From CAZAIO01 sp964485235 (GTDB lineage Bacteria; Chloroflexota; Dehalococcoidia; GIF9; UBA5629), in assembly GCA_964485235.1 (NCBI GenBank), contig CAZAIO010000056.1, forward strand, positions 1 to 18,017: a DNA stretch of 18,017 nt, given 5' to 3'. The translations under genes were made by a program, and so were the position numbers. The notes beneath the pieces were generated by a model that was given only the letters and a program-made list of their open reading frames with translations, did no database searches and was not told where the DNA came from. Positions 7,946-15,548 of this stretch are shown piece after piece. Every line of letters begins with the position of its first letter. The first letter of the stretch is position 1.

Positions 7946-8986
7946 ATGTTGAAGATAGATATATTCCCGCACATTTTGCCACCCAAATATTTGGATGCGC
8001 TTGATAAAAATATTTCAAAATCATCGAGTACTCTACGCGACTTTCATAATGTACGCCCTGCTATATATGATATCGAGACTCGTCTCCGGATTATGGACAA
8101 ATATGAAAACTATGTACAGGTATTGAATATAACAATGCCACCGATTGAAGACGTGGTTTCTCCTGATGTGGCTATTGAACTAACCCGACTTTCAAATGAT
8201 GAGATGGCAGAACTTGTTTTTAAATATCCGGATAAATTTATCGCCGCAGTAGCTAATCTTCCGATGAATGATATCGATGCAGCTCTTAAGGAAATAGACC
8301 GGTGCATTCTGGATTTAAATTTTCGTGGTATACAGCTGTATAGTACAATAATGGACAAAGCTCTTGATTCACCCGAGTTTGAACCTATCTTTAGCAAAAT
8401 GGTTGAGTATGATCTCCCGATTCTAATTCATCCGAGACACCGTAAAAAGGGTGTATTAGCTTTCGATTACATAGAAACACCAAATGAAAGCGAGGGAGAG
8501 CATTGGGGACGCGGCCTCTACAACTGGCCATTTGAAACTACTATTGCTCTTTGTGCACTTGTCTATGGAGGTATTATACAAAAGTATCCGGACCTCAAAA
8601 TTATTGCTCATCACTGCGGTGGAACGTTGCCCTATCAAGCACACAGGATATTATGCAGTACAGATAATTTTGCAAGAGGTAGAAATTTAAGAACAACACC
8701 TTATATGCGGCTCTCGCACTACCTGACAAAAAAACCCTATGATTATGCCAGATTACTCTATGGTGATACAGCCTGTTACGGCAATACCGGCGCATTAATG
8801 TGCGGCCATTACTTTTTTGGTATAGACCACATTTTGTTTGGAACTGATATGCCCTATGATAGTGAGGGCGGTAACAGGTACATCCGTCAAACCATACAAT
8901 CAATAGAAGAATTGAATATTGCAGAAGAGGACAAAAAGAAAATATTTGAAGATAATGCGCGTAAATTATTCCGCTTGCCTGTATAA
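7946..8986 (+). CDS. Amidohydrolase family protein, ACMSD / resorcylate decarboxylase-like (paralogue 1)
   Basis: TIM-barrel amidohydrolase, 346 residues, of the amidohydrolase_2 group that includes ACMSD and gamma-resorcylate decarboxylase. Likely metal ligands are H162 in ILIHP, H222 or H223 in IAHHCGG and D301 in ILFGTDMPY. At the N-terminus the family's D-x-H-x-H is DIFPH, so only H9 remains and F7 replaces the first histidine. Family-wide the C-terminus RKLFRL and EDNARK are typical. The start is secure: AAGGAGG seven bases before ATG 7946. No signal peptide, so cytoplasmic. It follows the TRAP genes on the same strand and is about half identical by eye to the next gene, pointing to tandem duplication. 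Decarboxylation of an imported aromatic acid is a reasonable but unproven role; hydrolysis is also possible. Confidence 0.85.
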   Translation: MLKIDIFPHILPPKYLDALDKNISKSSSTLRDFHNVRPAIYDIETRLRIMDKYENYVQVLNITMPPIEDVVSPDVAIELTRLSNDEMAELVFKYPDKFIAAVANLPMNDIDAALKEIDRCILDLNFRGIQLYSTIMDKALDSPEFEPIFSKMVEYDLPILIHPRHRKKGVLAFDYIETPNESEGEHWGRGLYNWPFETTIALCALVYGGIIQKYPDLKIIAHHCGGTLPYQAHRILCSTDNFARGRNLRTTPYMRLSHYLTKKPYDYARLLYGDTACYGNTGALMCGHYFFGIDHILFGTDMPYDSEGGNRYIRQTIQSIEELNIAEEDKKKIFEDNARKLFRLPV

Positions 8987-9053
8987 ACATAAATTACAGG
9001 TAACGAAGAAAGACGTTGTCTTATATTAATTAAGATATAGTACGGGGGAAAAA

Positions 9054-10067
9054 TTGAAAATACACAATAAACTCAAAATCGATGCCTATTCACATATAGT
9101 TCCTCCTGAATATGTCAAGAAACTTGCTGAATTAGCCCCTGCAGAATTTCAAAGTAAATTATCTTTTCGACCGGCATTATATGATATGGATTACCGGTTT
9201 CGAATAATGGATAAATACGAACCACTTCGGCAAGTTCTAACATTAGGCTGGCCTCCAATTGAAGATGTTGCCGGTCCTGAAAAGTCGCCCGATTTGGCCA
9301 AAATGGCAAATGATGAGATGGCAGAGCTTGTTTTCAAATATCCCGATAGATTTGTCGCTGCCATAGCAGCACTTCCGATAAATAATATGGAAGCTTCTTT
9401 AAAGGAAATTGAAAGGACTATCGAAGATCTTGGATTTCGAGGTATTTACCTGCATACACCTGTACAGGATAAACCCCTGGATTCTCAGGAATTTATACCT
9501 CTATACGAAAAAATGGCACAGTATGATTTACCTGTATTTATTCATCCTATGAGATCCATGAACTATCCGGATTATAAAACTGAGAATAAGTCTAAATATT
9601 TAATATCGAATATATTCGGTTGGCCTTATGAAACAACAGCAGCAATGGCCCGTCTTGTTTTTAGCGGTATTCTGGAAAAATATACCGGCCTCAAGTTTGT
9701 GACACACCATTGCGGCGGTATGGTGCCATATTATGCAGAACGGATAAAAGAATTTTTCGATACGGCGGAAATGATTATTCATTCAAAGGATTTTAAAGTA
9801 TTTAAAAAAGCACCGATAGAATATTTTAAGATGTTTTATGCCGATACGGCAATTTACGGTAATTCACCGGCACTTATGTGCGGTTGTTCATTTTTCAGTA
9901 TAGACCATATCATTTTTGGGGTTGATTTTCCGCTTGGAGACAGTCAGCAGGGATACAGAAATTACAGGCAAACAATCAATGCTATAGAACAATTGGATAT
10001 CAGTGATATAGATAAAGACAAAATTTACTGCGATAATGCCCGGAAATTACTTCGTTTACCGATATGA
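9054..10067 (+). CDS. Amidohydrolase family protein, ACMSD / resorcylate decarboxylase-like (paralogue 2)
   Basis: A second amidohydrolase_2 protein, 337 residues, aligned to its upstream neighbour along the whole length (shared RPAxYD, RIMDKYE, PPIEDV, NDEMAELVFKYPD, LDSxEF and DNARKL blocks). Candidate metal ligands are H14, H164 in FIHP, H218 or H219 in THHCGG and D291 in IIFGVDFPL. The N-terminal motif is DAYSH, so the first histidine of the usual HxH pair is a tyrosine here and a phenylalanine in the neighbour. The start codon is TTG at 9054, supported by GGGGG five bases upstream and by alignment of KID with KID of the paralogue. The 67-base gap to the previous gene suggests co-transcription. 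The substrate pocket segment around 165-185 differs from paralogue 1, so the two may have different substrates or form a hetero-oligomer. Confidence 0.85.
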   Translation: MKIHNKLKIDAYSHIVPPEYVKKLAELAPAEFQSKLSFRPALYDMDYRFRIMDKYEPLRQVLTLGWPPIEDVAGPEKSPDLAKMANDEMAELVFKYPDRFVAAIAALPINNMEASLKEIERTIEDLGFRGIYLHTPVQDKPLDSQEFIPLYEKMAQYDLPVFIHPMRSMNYPDYKTENKSKYLISNIFGWPYETTAAMARLVFSGILEKYTGLKFVTHHCGGMVPYYAERIKEFFDTAEMIIHSKDFKVFKKAPIEYFKMFYADTAIYGNSPALMCGCSFFSIDHIIFGVDFPLGDSQQGYRNYRQTINAIEQLDISDIDKDKIYCDNARKLLRLPI

Positions 10068-10195
10068 AGTATATAGCTTTTTCGTTGATTTAGTGTCATT
10101 GATCGCAATGTATTAACAACGTCACTGCAGGAAAACAATAATTCAGATATACGCTGTTGTTTTTAACCCAGCGCTTCAAATTCCCCTTTTTGAAT

Positions 10196-11380
10196 TTACC
10201 GGAATGGCTTTGTATTCAGTGCATCGGCAAAAACCGGATGGTACAACATAAGGTCATGTAAAAAATCTTTAGCCATGTCGGCATTATACGTAACAGTCCA
10301 GTCTATTTCGCTTTTGGTTTCATTCTCATACTTCCGCCATTCAAACCAGTTTATCATCTTAATCTTCGGGAATCTGTCAATGTTTTGGGGATTGAAAACC
10401 TGACGCCACCAGGTTTGTTTGATAAGCAGTTCAGCAGCCCCGCCGGCAGACGGGTTAAATAGCGCTGCTGTCTCAGTGATGGCAACCGGCTTTTTGTGTA
10501 GATTGGCATATATATCATAGAAATCAGGGACCGCCCATTGGTCACCATCCAGGCCATTGTAATTACCGGTAATTATGGCAACATATTTTCCCTCTTCAGG
10601 TATTTCATTCTCTCCCCAGGGATAAGAATTTCCCCAGTGATAAACGGACATACCCACCCAGTCAACGGCGCTATCCCCGGGATAATACGGCAGGTACATA
10701 TCATCATCCATGCTTAATTTGCCGTCTTTGTTGGTGTCAAGCAAGGTGAAATTATCACTGCCGGGCTTTGCTATATACTTTCCTCCGGCGAATGGATATC
10801 CGCCGCCGCTATTCGGTGCCCAGAGCATAGCTGTATCGGGAGCGTGTTCATGTACTGCGCTGGCGATCAAGTTGAACGCCTTGATATAGCCGGAGGGTTG
10901 CTGGCTCCACGGGTACCAGGAGCCATTCATTTCGTGAGCAAACCTGACAAGTACCGGTATCCCCTGTTTGTTGTATTGTGCGAGGCGCACGCCAAGGTCC
11001 TGGGCTACAGCTTCTGTTATTGTTTGGAGACCACCAAAAGGTTCCAGTGTTATCAGTGCCAGCCCTTTTTGCTCGAGTACCTGCTGCATGAAATAGTCCA
11101 GATAACCGGATTGGGTACTATCGAAAGGGAAACTGAAGAAACCGACATATACTGCCGCTTGCTTCCCCAGACGCTGATTAAAAGCAATGGCGCTTTCGTG
11201 TTCCCAGTCTAGGCTCACACCGAAATAGGTCCCGGAAACCGGCTCCAGCTTTGCAAGTCCGGAGCTATCTTTTTGCGTGAAAATACCGCATGCGCCCGAT
11301 AATAACAGAGTCAGTGCGGCGACAACTAATAGGATTGATCTCAGTTTCCAATATATAAACTGCGTGATCTGATTTAGCAT
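10196..11380 (-). CDS. Secreted glycoside hydrolase, GH26-like (beta-mannanase type), lipoprotein
   Basis: A 394-residue exported glycanase. A hydrophobic N-terminal segment (14-29) ends LSGA before C31, a near-standard lipobox. The catalytic (beta/alpha) barrel shows RFAHEMNGSWYPW with H149-E150, matching the acid/base region of GH26 mannanases, and PVAITETA with E303 as the likely nucleophile; INWFEWRKYE (343-352) lines the cleft. A DTNKDGKLSMDD loop (D215, N217, D219, D225) looks like an EF-hand or dockerin-type calcium loop inserted in the barrel. GH26 enzymes cut beta-mannan or mixed-linkage beta-glucan; which applies is unknown. Ribosome site CAGGAG lies about 12 bases before the ATG. 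It is the last gene of the glycosyltransferase operon, with a 202-base gap before it, so it may trim or release the polymer made there. Confidence 0.85.
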   Translation of the reverse strand: MLNQITQFIYWKLRSILLVVAALTLLLSGACGIFTQKDSSGLAKLEPVSGTYFGVSLDWEHESAIAFNQRLGKQAAVYVGFFSFPFDSTQSGYLDYFMQQVLEQKGLALITLEPFGGLQTITEAVAQDLGVRLAQYNKQGIPVLVRFAHEMNGSWYPWSQQPSGYIKAFNLIASAVHEHAPDTAMLWAPNSGGGYPFAGGKYIAKPGSDNFTLLDTNKDGKLSMDDDMYLPYYPGDSAVDWVGMSVYHWGNSYPWGENEIPEEGKYVAIITGNYNGLDGDQWAVPDFYDIYANLHKKPVAITETAALFNPSAGGAAELLIKQTWWRQVFNPQNIDRFPKIKMINWFEWRKYENETKSEIDWTVTYNADMAKDFLHDLMLYHPVFADALNTKPFR

Positions 11381-11582
11381 ATAATATACTTTACTCCTGT
11401 AACAAGATTCGGGGATACTACAGGCTGCGGGCTGCGATTTACCATGTTGCCTGTTGAGGGATTTATCAATGCAGGGTAGTACAAAGTTAAAACACTACGT
11501 CGAGTTTTTCTTGGCAGCGACTTTATCATGGAACTACTGAACTTTAAATATTCTCCTGCAATAGTGGTTTGTATATAGCTCC

Positions 11583-12302
11583 TTATGCAAAGGTGTATTG
11601 AGACTGTCTATTCAGTTCCGTGCTTATATCGATCCAGGGTTCGATGAATTTATATGCCTCAACCATGTCTTCCTGCACCAAATATGAGATGAAACTCCCC
11701 ATATTGTCCCGCCTGGTACCCGAGCAATATTCGGAAAGAATCGGGAATATACGTTGCGGAAGAATATATACTCCGGTGGCGACAAGAGTCGATGTAGCAT
11801 TCTCGGGCTTTTCGTCGAATTTTACTACTCTCTTGCCTTCACAAACTGCCAGTCCGACCTGGCACGGTCTACCGTCGCAGGCTTTTTCTAAAGTACCCAT
11901 GTCATGGACGGCTATAAGCGAATCCTTTCTGTTGAAAGCTTTGATGAAATTACTGATTTTAAACTCAAAGTAATTGTCCCCCGCAAGCACCAGCAGGTCA
12001 GACCGGATATTTTTAGATTTTATCCAGAAATCAATGGCACTTATCGCTCCTTTTTTTTGCCCGTCAGTTGCAGCTTCTTCAATACAAAGATCGATGCTCC
12101 GGTTTATACGGAAACGCCATCGTTTAAACTCATCCTCAAACTTTTTATTCGTGGTCACTATAATGTCCATGTTATCCGGGATTTTAGCCACCAGATGAGA
12201 AATAAGCGGTATACCTTTATATTCTAATAAAGCTTTAGCTCTATTTATCGTAAGCGGATAAAGCCTGGTAGCAAATCCGCCTGCAAGTATCAAGCATTTC
12301 AT
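11583..12302 (-). CDS. Sugar-phosphate nucleotidyltransferase
   Basis: A 239-residue nucleotidyltransferase of the glucose-1-phosphate uridylyl/thymidylyl or mannose-1-phosphate guanylyl type. It opens with MKCLILAGGFATRLYPLT, the pyrophosphorylase signature with G8-G9 and R13, and K23 in AKALLEYKG; LAGDNYFEF (106-114) carries the D109 metal-binding aspartate, and FDEKP (162-166) and PWIDI (222-226) are the sugar-binding segments. It would make an NDP-sugar in the cytoplasm. It sits 17 bases after the glycosyltransferase stop, with AAGGAG about 13 bases before the ATG, so it belongs to the same operon and probably feeds that synthase. The base specificity cannot be fixed by eye. With a mannanase-like neighbour, GDP-mannose is one option; UDP-glucose is another. 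Confidence 0.88.
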   Translation of the reverse strand: MKCLILAGGFATRLYPLTINRAKALLEYKGIPLISHLVAKIPDNMDIIVTTNKKFEDEFKRWRFRINRSIDLCIEEAATDGQKKGAISAIDFWIKSKNIRSDLLVLAGDNYFEFKISNFIKAFNRKDSLIAVHDMGTLEKACDGRPCQVGLAVCEGKRVVKFDEKPENATSTLVATGVYILPQRIFPILSEYCSGTRRDNMGSFISYLVQEDMVEAYKFIEPWIDISTELNRQSQYTFA

Positions 12303-12319
12303 AGTTATTTTTATTCTCC

Positions 12320-14404
12320 TTACTTTTTCAATACCGGCCGGAACGGGATAGGGATAGCCAATATTCTTCTACGCCGTGGTTTAACCGCTGTCTCTTCAGA
12401 CATCGAATCGACAGCATCTTCTCCAATGAGCAAACCGGATGCAGAATATACAATCTTCGAATATTTATCGGCATCTTCTTCAGAGGCAAAGTCCTCGATT
12501 GCCAGTCCGATACGCTGGTTTCCGCATTCATCGGAATGCTCCCTTATCACTTTGGAAGAGAAAGATGTTTCTTCCATTCCGGCAAACGGAATGGCAACTT
12601 CTATATTGTCGTTGAGTTGCAATTTTTGACCATAGTTCTGGAAACTCAGACCAAAGGCGCTGAGATCGATAGTCTGCGCTTTTTCCCATTCAATCATATT
12701 ATCAGCCTTCCATCTGAGACCGATCTGAGCAGGAAAGCGATATCGCTGCCGGAGGCTCACACCGCTCAGCTTATAAACCACTGATATTAAAAGATATAAA
12801 TCGAACGTTCCCCACCCGATTGCTATTATTATCGGGGCCGGTTTCTGGACATAGAGGAATGGATTAATGATATTGGCAATACCAATTGCAATACCTATGA
12901 CCGTGATACCGATAAATATCCAGTGCGGTGTAACCACCTGCTGGAATGGAGAGCGCGTTTTGCTTCCGGCGACTTTATTGGTTACGCGGAAAGGCCGGGT
13001 ATGTCCGGTCACCAGCGTTCGAAGGGCTGAGATGAAGGTGAACATCTTCGTGGTATCGAAGCGCAGTATATCCCGGATGTTATACGATCCGCGTCCAAGC
13101 AGCCAGTTGGCGAAAAACATCAGGAAGATATAAGGAATAAAACGCGTCCAGAACGGTATTTGATAGGTACTGATAGGCAATAGTCCGGTGAACAAAATTA
13201 TGAGCGGAATAAGAAACAGGACCAGCTTCTGAACAGCATCGAAATATGTTTCCATCGAAGCAAAAAAACTGATCCGCTGGCTCAGTGTGAGTCCCGGCAG
13301 GACAAGCGGATTGTCCTTACGGAAAATCTGCATGGCTCCCTGTGCCCATCGGAACCGCTGTCCGAGGAAATCCTCGGCGGTTGCCGGAGCCATTCCGGAA
13401 GCCAGCGGGCGGTCGATATATTGAATGTAATAGCCTTTGCTCACCAGCCGTATCGATGTATGTAAATCTTCTGTTACGGACTCTTCAGCTACACCGCCTA
13501 CAGCTTCTATTGCCGATTTGCGTATCACCGAAGGCGTTCCCGCCCAGAAAGCAGATTTCGTCCTGTTTTTACCGGGTTGAATTACATGGAAAAACATCCT
13601 TTGTTCATGCCAGGGAGAACTGTTATGTTCAAACGAGTCTTGGTTGTAGAACAACTGCGGCCCTTGTACGATCGCCACCTTTGGGTCCTGAAAAAAGCCG
13701 AGAGTGTCATCAAGGTAAGTAGGCAGGGGGATATGGTCCGCATCCATAATTGCCACAAACTCTCCCTTGCTTCGCTTTAATGCATAATTAATAGCCCCCG
13801 CTTTTGCACCTTTGCGGTCGGAGCGGTAAATGTAGATGCAGTCATGTGAAGCTGCCAGAGCTTTGATTTCTTCCCGCCCGGTATCGTCCAGTATATAAGT
13901 CTGATGGGGATACCGAATTTGGGCGCAGGCATTGATTGTGGCTCTCAATATATCCACGGGTTCACCATATGTCGTTACGAAAACGTCTGCCTGTATCCCG
14001 CTCCGCGGTTTCGGCGACACTGGATTAACCAGTTCCCACGTCAGAAAAGCAAATAAAATGAATATGAACAGTCCGTACAGTTCCGCCAGCCATAAAAGCC
14101 ATGAAAACCAGAGCGCATCCTGGTTGAATGTAGAAGTCAGTCGCCAGTAGAGATAGTAAATTGTGAAACCGGCTGCAACAACAGTGACGATCCGGATAAA
14201 TACGTTTGAAAAATACCTGTGCGAAGGTTTTGTCCATCTCTTCTTAGCAGACTCCCGATCGCTTGCTTCTGGTAGCGAACAGCCTGTATCGGTCTGATTG
14301 AACAATGTCCAATGAATATTTCTGGATTGCATCCAGAAAATATATCCGCTGGAAGAAACAACGATGAAAAATAGAAAGATAATGAAAATTATTTCGTAGC
14401 TCAT
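12320..14404 (-). CDS. Cellulose-synthase-like glycosyltransferase (GT2) with C-terminal PilZ domain
   Basis: Processive inner-membrane beta-glycan synthase resembling BcsA, 694 residues. Two to three N-terminal membrane segments (about 1-24, 68-88, 98-125) precede a cytoplasmic GT2 domain with VFVTTYGEPVDI (141-152), DD at 173-174, MDADHI with D221 and D223 binding UDP and metal, TED at 311-313 as catalytic base, and QRFRW at 349-353, the processive Q-x-x-R-W motif. More membrane segments follow (about 390-440 and 495-545). A PilZ domain (about 550-655) has R552-x3-R556 and D580-x-S582-x2-G585, the c-di-GMP binding residues, so synthesis is likely switched on by c-di-GMP. A basic tail (PRRRR) ends the protein. 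It leads the operon with the nucleotidyltransferase and GH26-like genes. No bcsB, bcsC or bcsZ is present, so I do not call it bcsA; a glucomannan or other beta-glycan product is possible. Confidence 0.9.
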   Translation of the reverse strand: MSYEIIFIIFLFFIVVSSSGYIFWMQSRNIHWTLFNQTDTGCSLPEASDRESAKKRWTKPSHRYFSNVFIRIVTVVAAGFTIYYLYWRLTSTFNQDALWFSWLLWLAELYGLFIFILFAFLTWELVNPVSPKPRSGIQADVFVTTYGEPVDILRATINACAQIRYPHQTYILDDTGREEIKALAASHDCIYIYRSDRKGAKAGAINYALKRSKGEFVAIMDADHIPLPTYLDDTLGFFQDPKVAIVQGPQLFYNQDSFEHNSSPWHEQRMFFHVIQPGKNRTKSAFWAGTPSVIRKSAIEAVGGVAEESVTEDLHTSIRLVSKGYYIQYIDRPLASGMAPATAEDFLGQRFRWAQGAMQIFRKDNPLVLPGLTLSQRISFFASMETYFDAVQKLVLFLIPLIILFTGLLPISTYQIPFWTRFIPYIFLMFFANWLLGRGSYNIRDILRFDTTKMFTFISALRTLVTGHTRPFRVTNKVAGSKTRSPFQQVVTPHWIFIGITVIGIAIGIANIINPFLYVQKPAPIIIAIGWGTFDLYLLISVVYKLSGVSLRQRYRFPAQIGLRWKADNMIEWEKAQTIDLSAFGLSFQNYGQKLQLNDNIEVAIPFAGMEETSFSSKVIREHSDECGNQRIGLAIEDFASEEDADKYSKIVYSASGLLIGEDAVDSMSEETAVKPRRRRILAIPIPFRPVLKK

Positions 14405-14512
14405 AATTAATGCCGCCCCAGCTCCTTTTATTTAAAATATCCACCTAAATAATATTTTTCGAATTGATAAATTTAGTATTACCGCATTGAACGTTAACGG
14501 ATATAGTTTTTT

Positions 14513-14533
14513 AGTACCATATGAGATGGTACT
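14513..14533. promoter_or_regulatory. Inverted repeat, 8-base arms, upstream of glycan synthase
   Basis: AGTACCAT-ATGAG-ATGGTACT is a perfect dyad with 8-base arms and a 5-base centre, about 110 bases before the synthase start. On the minus strand it is followed by AAAAAA rather than T, so it is not a terminator for that strand; on the plus strand TTGG follows. An operator or a leader hairpin fits best. Confidence 0.45.
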
Positions 14534-14697
14534 TTGGTATTAATGCCCTTGAGTATTTATCTATCCGCCTGTCAGGATGATTTCTCCGTCATGTTACAGA
14601 TGCAAGACGCATAGTCGCCGGTATGTCTGTTAACCCGCAATAATAAAGTAATGTGATGCTCATTGATTGTGGACATGTTTCCGGGCATCCCGGGTAC

Positions 14698-14727
14698 TTG
14701 CTCAAGTAAGGCAATCTCTGCTATAGT
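14698..14727 (+). promoter_or_regulatory. Candidate promoter for a leaderless NfeD-domain gene
   Basis: TTGCTC (14698-14703), an 18-base spacer, then TATAGT (14722-14727). Transcription starting about 7 bases later would begin at or next to the ATG at 14735, and no ribosome site precedes that ATG, which fits a leaderless message. Confidence 0.35.
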
Positions 14728-14734
14728 CGTAGCC

Positions 14735-14953
14735 ATGAAGAATAACTATGAGTATGGTATCGAAGGCGTTATTGGTAAGGAAGCTAAAGTGGCATCTAAA
14801 TTGGGATCGCTGAGTGATGCCCAGTACCTGGTCAAAATCCGCGGCGAATTATGGAGCGCTGATTCAGATGACGATTTAAAGCCCGGTGATAAGGTCAAAA
14901 TATTGTCCGCTAACGAACTCATTCTGGTGGTTGAGAAGGTTGATGTTGAGTAG
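14735..14953 (+). CDS. Stand-alone NfeD-type OB-fold domain protein
   Basis: A 72-residue protein from the ATG at 14735. The pattern GIEGVIGKEAKVASKLG, VKIRGELWSADSDDDLKPGDKVKILSANELILVVEK matches the C-terminal OB-fold of NfeD proteins, including the GELW motif and the closing LxLxVEK strand. NfeD proteins normally carry membrane segments, and often a ClpP-like protease part, before this domain, and partner with stomatin/flotillin-like proteins; none of that is here. The frame is open upstream to a TTG at 14663, but the additional 24 residues do not look like the missing NfeD membrane part and no start there has a ribosome site. It may be a soluble mini-NfeD or a truncated remnant. Confidence 0.65.
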   Translation: MKNNYEYGIEGVIGKEAKVASKLGSLSDAQYLVKIRGELWSADSDDDLKPGDKVKILSANELILVVEKVDVE

Positions 14954-15106
14954 TTTTGATCGCAGCTGAAAAAGCCTGATAGAGCGTCCATGAGAGACTT
15001 TATCCAGACCCTGTTTTACGATATTACAACCCGGCAGGACACCACTATATAACAGCAAGTTAAGTTACATGTCGATCGTATCATGTGACCGTAAGCAGTT
15101 GCTCAA

Positions 15107-15448
15107 TCAATGATTGAACTCATGCTTTGATATTGCCATAAGTACTGTCGCAGTTACTCCAAGAAATCCTGTAATTGGTCCGGAAATAGCACAAATGGAA
15201 CCGGCAAGAGCTAAACCCCAGATCCTTTTACGTATAGCAAAGATACCGCCGATTATAGAGACGATTGCCGTTATTACTAATGGCAAAACAATAACCCACA
15301 TAGAAGCTACCGGGAGTTCAGGTAAGTCGGAAGCAAATCTATCAAATACTATACCAATAGTTAGCCATTCACTGAGATGAATTATTCCCGCAATAATACT
15401 GAGAACACCGCCTGCTGTAGACATCCACATTCTTTCAACACTTACCAT
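15107..15448 (-). CDS. Small four-helix membrane protein, unknown function
   Basis: A 113-residue hydrophobic protein with about three to four membrane segments: STAGGVLSIIAGIIHLSEW (10-28), VASMWVIVLPLVITAIVSIIGGIFAI (near 47-72), then WGLALAGSICAISG and GFLGVTATVLMAIS (near 77-106), ending KHEFNH. The alternation of GGxxxIxxG segments and the RKRIWGLALAGSICAI motif resemble small DUF4064-like membrane proteins that are common in Gram-positive bacteria and Chloroflexota. No enzymatic residues are evident. The start ATG at 15448-15446 follows AAGGGAATAATGGAA, an acceptable but weak ribosome site. It lies alone between the NfeD-domain gene and the small repeated ORF. Confidence 0.75.
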   Translation of the reverse strand: MVSVERMWMSTAGGVLSIIAGIIHLSEWLTIGIVFDRFASDLPELPVASMWVIVLPLVITAIVSIIGGIFAIRKRIWGLALAGSICAISGPITGFLGVTATVLMAISKHEFNH

Positions 15449-15548
15449 TTTCCATTATTCCCTTATTCTTCAATTAAATAATAATGCCAGTATGCTTAAT
15501 ATACCACTAATTTACTCTAACAGTGTTCCACTTTTACGTAATGATTTT

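Larger units (their letters stand above)
14405..14734. promoter_or_regulatory. Divergent spacer upstream of the glycan synthase operon
   Basis: A 330-base stretch with no gene that I can support. Minus-strand transcription of the glycan operon must start here; AAGGAG and GGGGCGG lie 20 and about 10 bases before the synthase ATG. It contains the palindrome CGTTAACG (14492-14499), the hairpin at 14513-14533 and a possible plus-strand promoter at its right end. I looked for a c-di-GMP riboswitch because of the PilZ synthase and saw no match. Confidence 0.4.

Noticed and set aside
10130..10165. AAAACAA / TTGTTTT inverted repeat between the convergent amidohydrolase and GH26-like genes as a terminator
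   Set aside because: The arms contain only one G-C pair and are separated by 18 bases; too weak to call.
13342..13722. 126-codon plus-strand ORF
   Set aside because: Antisense to the GT2 catalytic region that carries the QxxRW, TED and DxD motifs, so the real gene is on the minus strand.
14560..14662. Possible riboswitch (for example c-di-GMP) upstream of the PilZ synthase
   Set aside because: I found no match to the conserved core of the c-di-GMP-I or other classes I know, only short chance stems.
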